A stretch of DNA of 32,091 nucleotides from Acidobacteriota bacterium (GCA_027314025.1 DAHVCP010000018.1:1-32091); one strand, 5' to 3'. Positions 1 to 7,056 are shown, counted from the first letter of the stretch. Numbers and translations are program-made. Notes: generated by a model from the sequence alone, not told the origin.

Positions 1-576
1 CCCCAGACGCTGGACCGCTATGTCTACACTGCCGACAACCCGGTCACGCTCACCGATCCCACCGGCCTCACCCCCTGCGCGGGCAAGTCCGGTGCCCCCT
101 GCAAGGTCAAGAACGTCGTCGAGGAGAGGCGCCCCGGCAGCGGCTCGGCCCAACAGCAGAACGGGCAACAAACCTCGCAAAGTTCAACAAGCAATTTCAA
201 GCCAAATCCTGGCCCGGCCCCCACAAATCCAGATGGAAGCCCCAAAGCGCCCAATATTCCCGCCCCGAACGGCGTCAATGGGAAGCCAACGCACTGGGTA
301 CCTATACCTGGAAGTGGCAAAAAGCCGGGCGTTAGATGGGTGCCCAGCGGCAAAGTACCGAGTCCCGATGGCAAGGGAGGCAGACCACAAGTAGTCTGGG
401 ACCCCGAGGATGGCTACTGGACACAGGATGACGGAGGCGGGCGACGCACTCACTGGGATCCGAACACTGGTCAGCAAATAATTAAGGCAACGGCTGCAGG
501 TGCAGTAGCTGTCGGCGCAGGTGTCACTATCTGGCAAATTTTGGAAGATGCCGCTATGGGAGCGGCAGCGTTTTAG
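1..576 (+). CDS. Rhs-family polymorphic toxin, C-terminal end (5' truncated by window)
   Basis: The reading frame is open from base 1 to a TAG at 574-576, giving 191 residues without a start, so the gene begins outside the window. It opens with RYVYTADNPVTLTDPTGL, the typical end of the Rhs/YD-repeat core where the shell closes. The variable tip follows. A short anchor (GAPCKVKNVVEE, residues 31-42) leads into a Gln/Ser/Pro-rich linker, then a domain with the motifs HWVP, PSPDGKGG and WDPEDGYWTQDDGGG, and finally a hydrophobic stretch (about residues 160-185). The PSPDGKGG/WD..DDG pattern resembles what I remember as polymorphic toxin type 37, but I am not certain of that family number. By analogy with Rhs systems the tip would be delivered into neighbouring cells. 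A candidate immunity gene follows after 9 nt. The tip is less GC-rich than the core end, as expected for an exchanged module. Confidence 0.85.
   Translation, partial: PQTLDRYVYTADNPVTLTDPTGLTPCAGKSGAPCKVKNVVEERRPGSGSAQQQNGQQTSQSSTSNFKPNPGPAPTNPDGSPKAPNIPAPNGVNGKPTHWVPIPGSGKKPGVRWVPSGKVPSPDGKGGRPQVVWDPEDGYWTQDDGGGRRTHWDPNTGQQIIKATAAGAVAVGAGVTIWQILEDAAMGAAAF
91..149 (+). repeat. Rhs tip anchor repeat, copy 1
   Basis: This segment encodes GAPCKVKNVVEE and the following residues at the border between the Rhs core and its toxin tip. It is nearly identical to 1333-1388; the first 37 bases differ at a single position. Such shared borders allow homologous recombination to swap a displaced tip onto the full-length Rhs gene. 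Confidence 0.85.
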
Positions 577-585
577 GAGAGGGAA

Positions 586-1140
586 ATGAAATCATTGAAG
601 GAACAAGAATTGCGCGAGTGGTTTGATGCTTCGTCCTCGACTATCGCGATCAATCAGCATGGCCATCTGGTTTATCGGGCAGCGAAGAATTTCGGAATCA
701 AGGTCAATGTCCCGGCAGATGCAACCGGCGCCGTTGCGCTGACTTCTGTTTTGTTCTCACCACAAGAAGAGTTTTATGGGGGAATCCTCTTCTATAACGA
801 GTGGGACCTCGGAACGCCGTCGATTGAAAAGTGTGGGCTTAGAATCCTGGAAAAAATGAGAAACGGCTATGGTGTGACCTCTTCGATTGAGAATGCTCCA
901 GCCCAGCTTTTCCGAAGCGACGAGCTCGTCGATGCGCAAGCTTTTTTTTCCCTGGCTATTCTCTTTGGGTGGGACGCATTTTTTGCGCCACATGACGGTC
1001 GATATATAGCCTATTCACGGCGGAATGCCTCTCTCTTTGTGATCACCCAAGATGAGCATTCCCTACAGGCACTTGAGGAGTCATTTGGGTTTTATCAGCC
1101 AGTGCGCGGCCTCCCATCGCACTTGCTGCGTGCTGTATAA
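586..1140 (+). CDS. putative immunity protein for the Rhs tip
   Basis: A 184-residue protein starts 9 nt after the toxin stop with a good ribosome binding site (GGAGAGGGAA before ATG). I do not recognise its family. It has no signal peptide or clear membrane segment, so it is probably cytoplasmic. Its position immediately behind an Rhs toxin tip, its small size and its tight coupling are the usual signs of a cognate immunity gene. The gene is visibly richer in A and T than its neighbours, with long runs such as the T-run near 943, which fits import together with the toxin tip. The functional call rests on context only. Confidence 0.6.
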   Translation: MKSLKEQELREWFDASSSTIAINQHGHLVYRAAKNFGIKVNVPADATGAVALTSVLFSPQEEFYGGILFYNEWDLGTPSIEKCGLRILEKMRNGYGVTSSIENAPAQLFRSDELVDAQAFFSLAILFGWDAFFAPHDGRYIAYSRRNASLFVITQDEHSLQALEESFGFYQPVRGLPSHLLRAV

Positions 1141-1332
1141 GGCCGGGCCTTTTCACCGGTGACTACTTCCGCTGGTGCATCGGGGTTGCTATGGTGCTGT
1201 GCGCGCTGGCCATGCTGCGGTTCTCCCTGGGCGGTGACCTGCTCCTAACCTGCCCCCGATTCCGCACGAGGGAGTGTAGCACTAACCGCAAGCCTGCTGG
1301 GAAGTGGGGATGGGGGTGCGGGGGAAGGGGCC

Positions 1333-1388
1333 GGCGCCCCCTGCAAGGTCAAGAACGTCGTCGAGGAGAAGCACCCGGGCAGCTCGGC
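1333..1388 (+). repeat. Rhs tip anchor repeat, copy 2
   Basis: This is the second copy of the anchor at 91-149. It is in the same reading frame relative to its tip and differs by scattered substitutions and one 3-nt deletion. It marks the point where the displaced tip could be recombined back onto the Rhs core. Confidence 0.85.
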
Positions 1389-1794
1389 GCACAAGAAGAA
1401 AAAGCCCAGCATTTTCCAGCGGCTAAAGCAGGCAATCCTCAACAACCTCCGGAACCAGCGTCCAACCCCCGGATGGATGCAAATGCTCATGCTGGCTTCT
1501 GGGGTTCCCGAGGCGGAAAGCGCGGATGTAATCGAGGCCGGCGCCGAGGCGGGCACCGCTGCGGACTCCGCAACCGATTTAACGAGCCACGCAGCGGGCA
1601 GGATGACCGAGCGCGGAATCTCCCGGGCCGAGGTCGACGAGGCGATGAGCTCAGCAAAAGAAAGCGGGGACGTAACCACACGGTTGGGGAAATACGGTAA
1701 CCCGCAACGGGTCTACAAAGGGACGAACGGCGTGACGGTCGTGGTCGAGACTGCGGGCCGGAACGCAGGGAAGGTGGTCACGGTTTGGAAATGA
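1333..1794 (+). CDS. displaced (orphan) Rhs toxin tip, DUF4258-like
   Basis: The frame is open from 1249 to a TGA at 1792-1794, but no start codon lies before the anchor. The anchor sequence GAPCKVKNVVEE recurs here exactly, followed by HPGSSAHKKKKPS, an amphipathic stretch and a C-terminal domain with HAAGRMTERGIS, a Val/Glu/Asp helix, GNPQRVYKGTNG and a final VVTVWK strand. That order (His/Arg-Met-x-x-Arg-Gly-Ile-Ser helix, then beta strands) resembles DUF4258 and other small BECR/RelE-fold RNase-like toxins. The fragment could be expressed on its own from the ATG at 1477, but it looks like a former tip left behind when the upstream tip replaced it. The likely immunity ORF overlaps its stop. 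Confidence 0.7.
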   Translation, partial: GAPCKVKNVVEEKHPGSSAHKKKKPSIFQRLKQAILNNLRNQRPTPGWMQMLMLASGVPEAESADVIEAGAEAGTAADSATDLTSHAAGRMTERGISRAEVDEAMSSAKESGDVTTRLGKYGNPQRVYKGTNGVTVVVETAGRNAGKVVTVWK

Positions 1795-2114
1795 CAAGCG
1801 CCAGAATACGGCAGCTGCAGGAAATCATGAGCGCCGAGGACGTCGAGGGGCTGTTAGGGCTCGGGGCCCCGCGCGATGAGTACTCGGCGGAGGTCGAGGG
1901 CGTAGCCGCCGCGCTCCAGCGCCTGACGGCGGCGACGCCGTCCGAGCCGGATGTCCTGCGTGTTCTTGAAACGGTCTGGCGTAGATCCTTCGGCCCGTTC
2001 TCCGAGCAGCAGATGGCCAGGAGGTCCCCCGGCCTGCGGAAGGTCGCCCGGCGGATCGTCGAGTGCATCGGGGGCCCGGGGGGAGCGGAGGGCGGCCGAA
2101 AGACGGAGGACTAG
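1791..2114 (+). CDS. putative immunity protein for the displaced tip
   Basis: The ATG at 1791 overlaps the toxin-tip stop as ATGA, giving a 107-residue acidic, mostly helical protein. A TTG at 1785 is a possible alternative start. The overlap indicates translational coupling with the tip, typical of toxin/immunity pairs. The DEY motif near residue 30 and the later helical region (VLRVLETVWRRSF) resemble small immunity proteins found behind polymorphic toxins, but I cannot name the family. Function is inferred from position. Because the tip lacks a clear start, this gene may now be kept as protection against siblings that still deploy the tip. Confidence 0.55.
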   Translation: MTSARIRQLQEIMSAEDVEGLLGLGAPRDEYSAEVEGVAAALQRLTAATPSEPDVLRVLETVWRRSFGPFSEQQMARRSPGLRKVARRIVECIGGPGGAEGGRKTED

Positions 2115-2326
2115 CGGCCAACGACGCAGCGGGTACTAATGCGAGGGACAAACACGACGGGCACCGCGCTCGGCCGGACCCTGAGAACTCCCTGGGAATC
2201 GTTTTCCCGCTCACCCACGGCGACGCCGTGCTCCGCCGGGCGTGACCTGCCCCCAGTTGCTGGCCCAAGGATGCCTTCGGCCGCACCTCCTTTGACCTGC
2301 TACCCAACAAAATCGGTCCCCAAATC

Positions 2327-2911
2327 ATGACCGACGTTGAAATCCGGGATGAAAACGTTCGGGCAGCCGCCGCCGAGTTCATCCGGCAGCGGTTAGCGCT
2401 TGGGGGATCGCTAGGAAGACTTCTCCTTGGGACAGCCGATTTCGAGGGCGGCAAGGTCGCGGCCCTCAGCGCAGGGCCGCTCGAAGCAGGTGACGTCGCG
2501 CAGTTCGGGCGGGGGCACGCCCGCGTGACAAATTCCCAGCCGCAAAGCATCACGATCGCGGGAAAGACCTATGCGGCCTACCCAACACCAACCGCGAGTG
2601 AACGGCTCGCGGACACCATCTACCGTCTACTCCGGAGCCCGGCGGACCTATGCCTGTTTGAAAATTTCCTCGCTCGGGCCGGCGACCCGAGCACAGCGCG
2701 GGCAAGGTCTCACCTGCTGTTTCACGGCAGCGAGGTCTACCACGCGGTGTTCGGCGCGGACCGAGACAAGGCCACGATCATAAATGCCATTCGCGAGGCC
2801 GAGAGCCTACCCGTCTTTTTTGGCGCCCTGGGACGGAGCCCACGGGCCCGCAGGGCCGAAACGGAGCGCGCCCGCAACCTCATGACCCGCACCCCAGAAA
2901 CTGGCCCATAG
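2327..2911 (+). CDS. hypothetical protein, possibly an orphan immunity gene
   Basis: A 194-residue ORF whose family I do not recognise. It has no signal peptide or membrane helix. A central stretch has YPTPTASERLADTIYRLL and a helical half follows; the C-terminus is rich in Arg. The frame stays open upstream of the ATG back to a TGA at 2243-2245, and that upstream part reads plausibly as protein (DAFGRTSFDLLPNKIGPQ), so this ORF may be the tail of a longer broken gene, or may follow the remains of another toxin tip. Its place after two tip/immunity pairs makes an orphan immunity role a reasonable guess, no more. Confidence 0.5.
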   Translation: MTDVEIRDENVRAAAAEFIRQRLALGGSLGRLLLGTADFEGGKVAALSAGPLEAGDVAQFGRGHARVTNSQPQSITIAGKTYAAYPTPTASERLADTIYRLLRSPADLCLFENFLARAGDPSTARARSHLLFHGSEVYHAVFGADRDKATIINAIREAESLPVFFGALGRSPRARRAETERARNLMTRTPETGP

Positions 2912-2968
2912 CCGAGTAGGATTCGAGCGACCGCGCCGGCCCGGAGGGCCGGGGCGGAGGAGGGCGGG

Positions 2969-3121
2969 ATGAAGCGCGAGTTCACGGAGGAGGAGAAGAC
3001 CGCGGCGATCCGGCAGATGGAGGTGGGGCGGCCGGCGGAGGAGGTAGGGCGGGAGCTGGGGGTGTCGAAGCACGCGGTGTACGCCTGGAAGGCGAAGTAC
3101 CGTGTCGAGGTAGCGCTCTAA
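2969..3121 (+). pseudogene. IS3-family transposase OrfA, truncated
   Basis: The 50-residue ORF begins MKREFTEEEKTAAIRQMEVG and continues with VGRELGVSKHAVYAWKAKY. This is the helix-turn-helix start of IS3-type OrfA (the family reads roughly FTEEQ..IL.....G..V.EL.R..GVS..T.Y.WK.KY). A full OrfA has about 90-100 residues. Here homology stops after AWKAKY and the last residues (RVEVAL) are encoded by the adjoining tRNA remnant, so the gene is cut by a junction near 3100. There is no OrfB and I see no terminal inverted repeats. A 7-bp inverted repeat (2936-2942/2946-2952) lies just upstream. Confidence 0.8.
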
Positions 3122-3140
3122 CCAGCTGAGCTGCGCGCCT
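3098..3140 (-). pseudogene. tRNA-Val(GAC), 5' half remnant
   Basis: Read on the minus strand from 3140, the sequence gives an acceptor 5' strand (AGGCGCG), two linker bases, a perfect D-arm (GCTC, loop AGCTGGTTA, GAGC), one base, then the anticodon arm CTACC with loop TCGACAC and the start of the 3' strand (GGTA). The anticodon GAC (3104-3106) indicates valine. After that the sequence runs into the IS3 fragment; there is no variable loop, T-arm or acceptor 3' strand. Position 8 is C rather than U and position 33 is C rather than the near-universal U, so the remnant has also drifted. It is not a functional tRNA. Confidence 0.75.
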
Positions 3141-4428
3141 AGGAGGGCGGTGAACGGAGCGCCGGCTTGGGCGGATCCGCCGCGGCGTGGCGGGGCGGGA
3201 TGGGAATGCCGTGGCGGCGGCAGTAGCGTTTGGCGTAGGCGATGCGCTGGGCGTCGGTGGGATGGTTGAAAAACCACCAGACGATCCAGCGCGGCGGATT
3301 GGGGTCAATGAGGTCGGTGCGGAGATCCTTGCGGAATCCGGTGATGGCCGCCGCCGGATCGGGGCAGTGGCGCAGGCCATAGGCGTCGGCTTGGTGCTCG
3401 AGATGGCGGGAGAAGGCGTTGATGCCGGGGGCGGCGAGAAAGAACATCCCGCTGAGCAGCAGGGCGATGAGGGGCAGGCCCGCGACGTCGGCGAGGCCGC
3501 GATAGCCGAGCGCGGGCGCCCAGCGGTCGTAGAGCCAGAAGCTGAGGAACAAAAAGGCGAGCAGAACGGCGGCGCCGAAGAGGGTGCCCTTCCAGATGTG
3601 GTGCATGACGTAATGGCCCATTTCATGCGCCATGACGAACTCGACCTCGGCGGGAGTGTCGGCGCGCAGCAAGGTGCTATAGATGACGATGCGCTCGGTG
3701 CCCAGCAGGCCGACGACATAGGCGTTGGTATGGCTGCTGATGCGGCCGGAATGCTGAATGTAAATCGCGCCGGCGGGAATGCCGGCGCGGTGGGCCATAT
3801 GCAGGAGTTCGGTGCGCAACGGGCTGGGCGGCATGCGGGTGAAGCGATAAAACAGGGGCGCGATGAAGACCGGCTCAATGGCCACGGCCAGAACCATCAG
3901 GGCCACGCAGGGAACCCAGGCGCGCAGGGCGGCGGTGGACCAATGGCGCGCGGCGCCCCAGGGGCGCCCACGGCCGAGCACCCAGTAAAGCAGCACCGCC
4001 GCCAGCGCGACGGCGAGCAACTCGACGCCGTAGGACTTGCCCCAATCGCCGAGCCAGCCGGCCAGGCCCTGGCGCTCAAAGCCGAAGCTGCGCTCGCGAA
4101 AAAAACCGAGATAGACGGAGAAAGGGAACTCGGCGACGGCCAGCACGGTCAAGGCGACGGCGGTGAAGGCGGCGATGGCGGACCAGCGCCGGCGGAGACG
4201 CCGCTCCGCCCAATCCCGCAGGCGCACGGCCCAGCCGCTGCGCACCATCCAAAACAGGACGGCGAACATCCAGAGCTGGGCGACGACGCCCCAAAACAAC
4301 CCGCCGTACCAGTATTGGCGGGCGCGGGCCAGTTCCACCGCCCGCGACGGCTGGGCCCAGAGCGGCAGGGCGGAGATCCCGAGCAGGGTGACCGCCAGCC
4401 GCCACGCGTGTTGTCCGATCCGCCGCAT
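3139..4428 (-). CDS. M48-family integral membrane metalloprotease (Ste24/CAAX-protease type)
   Basis: A 429-residue protein starting at MRRIGQHAWR. A longer frame reaches 4530 but would run across the start of the divergent gene, so this start is preferred. It has an N-terminal signal or membrane segment (residues 10-25) and several further membrane helices (about 45-62, 85-108, 135-152, 172-192, then 283-300 and 316-334). The zinc-protease motif HEMGH is at 268-272, with the third zinc ligand E344 in HLEHQADAYG, as in Ste24/M48A peptidases. The role is probably proteolysis of membrane or mislocalised envelope proteins. The stop codon (3139-3141) touches the 5' end of the tRNA remnant, so this gene is the first core gene next to the island. 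The C-terminal tail after about residue 405 is Pro-rich and variable. Confidence 0.88.
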   Translation of the reverse strand: MRRIGQHAWRLAVTLLGISALPLWAQPSRAVELARARQYWYGGLFWGVVAQLWMFAVLFWMVRSGWAVRLRDWAERRLRRRWSAIAAFTAVALTVLAVAEFPFSVYLGFFRERSFGFERQGLAGWLGDWGKSYGVELLAVALAAVLLYWVLGRGRPWGAARHWSTAALRAWVPCVALMVLAVAIEPVFIAPLFYRFTRMPPSPLRTELLHMAHRAGIPAGAIYIQHSGRISSHTNAYVVGLLGTERIVIYSTLLRADTPAEVEFVMAHEMGHYVMHHIWKGTLFGAAVLLAFLFLSFWLYDRWAPALGYRGLADVAGLPLIALLLSGMFFLAAPGINAFSRHLEHQADAYGLRHCPDPAAAITGFRKDLRTDLIDPNPPRWIVWWFFNHPTDAQRIAYAKRYCRRHGIPIPPRHAAADPPKPALRSPPS

Positions 4429-4473
4429 TTGAGGGTAGGCTGCGCCGCGCGCGACGCCACCAAGGGCCCGCCT

Positions 4474-4479
4474 TATAAT
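4474..4479 (+). promoter_or_regulatory. candidate -10 element (TATAAT) of the S41-like gene
   Basis: A perfect TATAAT sits between the divergent M48 and S41-like genes. No good -35 is visible at 16-18 bp. If used, transcription would start near 4486, which rules out the ATG at 4478 and favours the ATG at 4496. Confidence 0.4.
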
Positions 4480-4495
4480 GGTGAAACAACCTGCC

Positions 4496-5767
4496 ATGAG
4501 CCGCAAACTGACTTTTTTGGTCCTGGCCATCTCGTTTCTGCTGGCCGCCTACGTGGTGGCCGGCGCGGCGCTGAACCGCCAGCAGCATCCCGATGAGCCG
4601 TTCGAGCAGATGAACGTGTACCAGGAAGTGATGGAGTATATCCGCCGCGATTACGTCACGAAACCGAATTTGAACGCGGTGACCGACGGCGCGCTGCACG
4701 GGCTGCTGGCTTCGCTGGATGCCGATTCCAGCTATTTGAGCCCTGCGGAATACCAGGCCTTCTTGCAGGATGAGAAAACGCCCCACCCCGGATCGGTGGG
4801 GCTGGTGGTCACCAAGCGCATGGGATATGCGGCCATCGTGGATGTGACGCCCGGCAGCCCGGCGGCGCGGGCGCATTTGATGCGGGGGGATTTTCTGGAA
4901 TCCGTGGACCACCACAGCACCACGGATCTGTCCCTGGTGGCGATTCGCTCGTTATTGACCGGGCAGCCGGGGACCTCGGTGCAGGCGACGGCGGTTGTGG
5001 TGCACCATGTGCAGCCGCGCACTTTGACCTTGCAGCGGGCAAAGCTCGCGGAGCCGGCGCTGGGCATCCATCTGTATCCGGGACATATCGGCTATATCGC
5101 GGTGCCCGACCTGCGCCAGGGACGGGCGGAACAGGTCCGCAAGGCGCTGGAGGTGCTCAAGCACCGCGGCGCGCAGCGCTTCATTTTGGATCTGCGGAAT
5201 TGCGGCAGCGGGCGTTACCGGCAAGGTGAAGCGCTGGCCAACTTGTTTTTGCGCGCGGGCGCCATCACCACGCTGCAAGGGCAGACGGTGGCGAAGAAGG
5301 TGGTCGCCGCGCAGGCGGGACAATTCGTGACCGCGGCGCCGATGGCGGTGCTGATCAATGCCGGGACGTTCGGGCCGGCGGAGATTACCGCGGCGGCGCT
5401 GCGCGATAACCATCGGGCGCCGCTGATCGGCGACCAAACCAGCGGCGAAGGTTCGGTGCAGCAACTGATACCCGTGGGCGACGGCTCGGCGGTTTACCTG
5501 TCCGTGGCGGATTACTACACGCCGAACGGCAAGCGCATCCAGGGGCGTGGGGTGAAGCCGAGCATCGAGCAGGTGCGCTACGCCGGAGCGATGCCGCAAG
5601 CCGACATTCCGTTCGAGGGAATGCAGAACACGGGGCCGGATCTGCAATTGCAAAAGGCGCTGTCGGTGGTGCGGGACGAGACGAAAACGGCGCATGCCTG
5701 CCCGCTGCCGCAGCCCGCGGGCGGACAATACGTGGACGCTAGCTACGATACGCGCCAGGGGGCGTAG
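4496..5767 (+). CDS. S41 (C-terminal processing) peptidase homologue, catalytic residues absent
   Basis: From the ATG at 4496 the protein has 423 residues; an in-frame ATG at 4478 overlaps the likely -10 box. It has an N-terminal membrane anchor (residues 5-26), the CTP N-terminal helical region (VYQEVMEYIRRDYV), a PDZ domain (about 97-182) and the S41 core (about 195-360), ending in a variable tail. In active CTPs the nucleophile lies in a G-S-A-S-A-S-E-I motif and the general base Lys in a T-x-G-K-G-x-V-Q motif. Here these read GTFGPAEI (290-297) and TSGEGSVQ (315-322): no Ser, and Lys replaced by Glu318. It is therefore likely a pseudoprotease, perhaps a scaffold or substrate-binding protein at the outer face of the membrane. 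The fold and domain order are otherwise complete. Confidence 0.85.
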   Translation: MSRKLTFLVLAISFLLAAYVVAGAALNRQQHPDEPFEQMNVYQEVMEYIRRDYVTKPNLNAVTDGALHGLLASLDADSSYLSPAEYQAFLQDEKTPHPGSVGLVVTKRMGYAAIVDVTPGSPAARAHLMRGDFLESVDHHSTTDLSLVAIRSLLTGQPGTSVQATAVVVHHVQPRTLTLQRAKLAEPALGIHLYPGHIGYIAVPDLRQGRAEQVRKALEVLKHRGAQRFILDLRNCGSGRYRQGEALANLFLRAGAITTLQGQTVAKKVVAAQAGQFVTAAPMAVLINAGTFGPAEITAAALRDNHRAPLIGDQTSGEGSVQQLIPVGDGSAVYLSVADYYTPNGKRIQGRGVKPSIEQVRYAGAMPQADIPFEGMQNTGPDLQLQKALSVVRDETKTAHACPLPQPAGGQYVDASYDTRQGA

Positions 5768-5787
5768 GCAGTCGGGATGGAGAAGGC

Positions 5788-5967
5788 GGAAGGCGCAGCC
5801 TTCCGATGGGCGGCGGCCGCGGGCTGAAGCCCACCGTGCACATAGGCAAAGCCTATTCCACGGCCGGTCCAGCCGCGCGCAGCGCGACCGTACGCAAACC
5901 GAAGGCATACCCCACGATGGCGGCGCGGGAGCATTGGCGCTAAAGCGTGGGGTAGGGCTCCTGCCCT
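5788..5967. repeat. spacer packed with inverted repeats
   Basis: The gap between the S41-like gene and the anti-sigma gene carries several palindromes and no convincing ORF: GGAAGGC/GCCTTCC (5788-5804); GGGCT/AGCCC (5821-5832); a nested element with ATAGGC/GCCTAT (5842-5856) inside CCGTG/CACGG (5834-5863); TACCCCAC/GTGGGGTA (5908-5915 and 5947-5954); and AGGGC/GCCCT (5954-5967). None is followed by a T-run. The arrangement resembles a mosaic of interspersed palindromic repeats; it may also fold as a terminator for the two convergent genes. Confidence 0.6.
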
Positions 5968-6023
5968 GCGTGGCGTCGCCCCTCTGGGCGGCGCACGGAC
6001 ATCCGGGCGGCTGCGAGCGGAGA

Positions 6024-6254
6024 TTATTTGGCGGGACGGGCGCGGCGGACGGCCGTCATCAGACGGCTGTGAATGGCCGCAGGCAGGGGCGGGAGCGGTT
6101 CCGAGCGATAGAGCAGGATGGTCTGGCGACAGGTTTCCACCAGCTGGCGGCACTTGCGGCAGGCGGCGAGATGGGCTTCAAAATCGGCCCAGGCCTGGGG
6201 GCCTTCCTGGTCCAGATAGGCACACAATTCAGCAATTAACTGCGTGCATCGCAT
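6024..6254 (-). CDS. zinc-binding anti-sigma factor (ZAS type), soluble
   Basis: A 76-residue protein beginning MRCTQLIAELCAYLDQE. Residues H28, C32 and C35 form the HxxxCxxC motif of zinc-containing anti-sigma domains (HLAACRKC). There is no membrane segment, so it should be a cytoplasmic inhibitor. The gene starts 10 nt after the stop of the ECF sigma gene on the same strand, so the pair is almost certainly co-transcribed and the protein should hold that sigma factor. A longer frame back to 6293 overlaps the sigma gene and is less likely. Confidence 0.85.
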   Translation of the reverse strand: MRCTQLIAELCAYLDQEGPQAWADFEAHLAACRKCRQLVETCRQTILLYRSEPLPPLPAAIHSRLMTAVRRARPAK

Positions 6255-6264
6255 GGGGGCGAAC

Positions 6265-6930
6265 CTAAGCTTGGCCCTCCGGGCGGGCCGCACCGGCGGG
6301 AAGCGAACCGTCCCCGGGGCGGCGGAAATAGCGGCTCAGTTTGTCCCGCAACTGAAGCCGCGCCCGCAACAGCCTTGATTTTACCGCCGGCACCGTGAGG
6401 TGCAATGCGTCCGCGGTTTCCTCGGTGGAAAGCCCTTCGACATCGCGCAACTGGAAGACGACGCGATAGGGCAGCGCCAGCGAAGCGATATTTTGGTTGA
6501 GCAGATCCTGCAACTCCTGGCGCGCCATTTGCTGCTCGGGATTGGGCCGCCAGTCCTCGACCTCGCGCGGCAGCAGATCTTCGCCGGTATCCAATTCCTG
6601 GTCTAGGGGCAGTTCGCGGTCGCCGCGGCGGCGACGGAGCTTCATCAAAGCTTCGTTGACCGCGATGCGCACGACCCAGGTGTAAAAGCTGGACTGGCGC
6701 TGGAAGGAATCGAGCTTGGCGTAGGCCTTGAGGAAGGCTTCCTGGAGCACATCCTCGGCGTCGGCTTCGTTGCCGACGATGCGCATGGCCAGGCGGAGAA
6801 CGCGCGGCTCGTAGCGCTGCATCAGCTGCTCGAAGGCGCCCAAGTCGCCGCCTTGGGCGGCGGCCACCAGCTCCGCTTCCGGCACACCAGGCGGAGCGGA
6901 GGGGGGCGAAGGATGGGTGGAGGTGCTCAC
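6265..6930 (-). CDS. ECF-type RNA polymerase sigma factor
   Basis: Using the GTG at 6930, preceded by AAAGG at a good distance, the protein has 221 residues. Region 2 (about 33-102) contains GNEADAEDVLQEAFLKAY and FYTWVVRIAVNEALMKLRRRR. Region 4 (about 137-200) contains LPYRVVFQLRDVEGLSTEETADALHLTVPAVKSRLLRARLQL cut here only by its helix-turn-helix logic: activation of promoters and -35 recognition. An ATG at 7116 would add a 62-residue low-quality N-terminal extension and is rejected. It is the RpoE/SigW-like type and is followed by its anti-sigma gene. Signal and target genes cannot be read from the sequence. Confidence 0.9.
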   Translation of the reverse strand: MSTSTHPSPPSAPPGVPEAELVAAAQGGDLGAFEQLMQRYEPRVLRLAMRIVGNEADAEDVLQEAFLKAYAKLDSFQRQSSFYTWVVRIAVNEALMKLRRRRGDRELPLDQELDTGEDLLPREVEDWRPNPEQQMARQELQDLLNQNIASLALPYRVVFQLRDVEGLSTEETADALHLTVPAVKSRLLRARLQLRDKLSRYFRRPGDGSLPAGAARPEGQA

Positions 6931-7050
6931 GAGAGGCCTTTGCCTATTTTGCGCCCATTGCAGTGCGGCTGGCTGGGGACGGAGCTGCGGATGATGGCGG
7001 CGGGCGAGGCCGCCCGCGCCCCCAGGCTGGGCGCCCCAGGCTGGGATTGG

Positions 7051-7056
7051 ATTGTA
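7051..7056 (-). promoter_or_regulatory. weak candidate -10 (TACAAT) upstream of the sigma gene
   Basis: On the minus strand TACAAT lies between yqeY and the sigma gene, which would leave a leader of roughly 115 nt. No matching -35 is seen. Co-transcription with the upstream yqeY is the alternative. Confidence 0.2.

Noticed and set aside
2919-2926. T-loop-like TCGAATCC on the minus strand as the missing tRNA 3' half
   Set aside because: The flanking bases do not form a 5-bp T-stem and no acceptor strand complementary to AGGCGCG follows.
3187-4596. Long plus-strand open frame of 469 codons opposite the M48 gene
   Set aside because: It is antisense to a clear HEMGH protease, is Gly/Ala/Glu/Gln-rich without domain features, and arises from high GC content.
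4952-5908. 318-codon minus-strand frame opposite the S41-like gene
   Set aside because: Shadow of a recognised gene with no family features.
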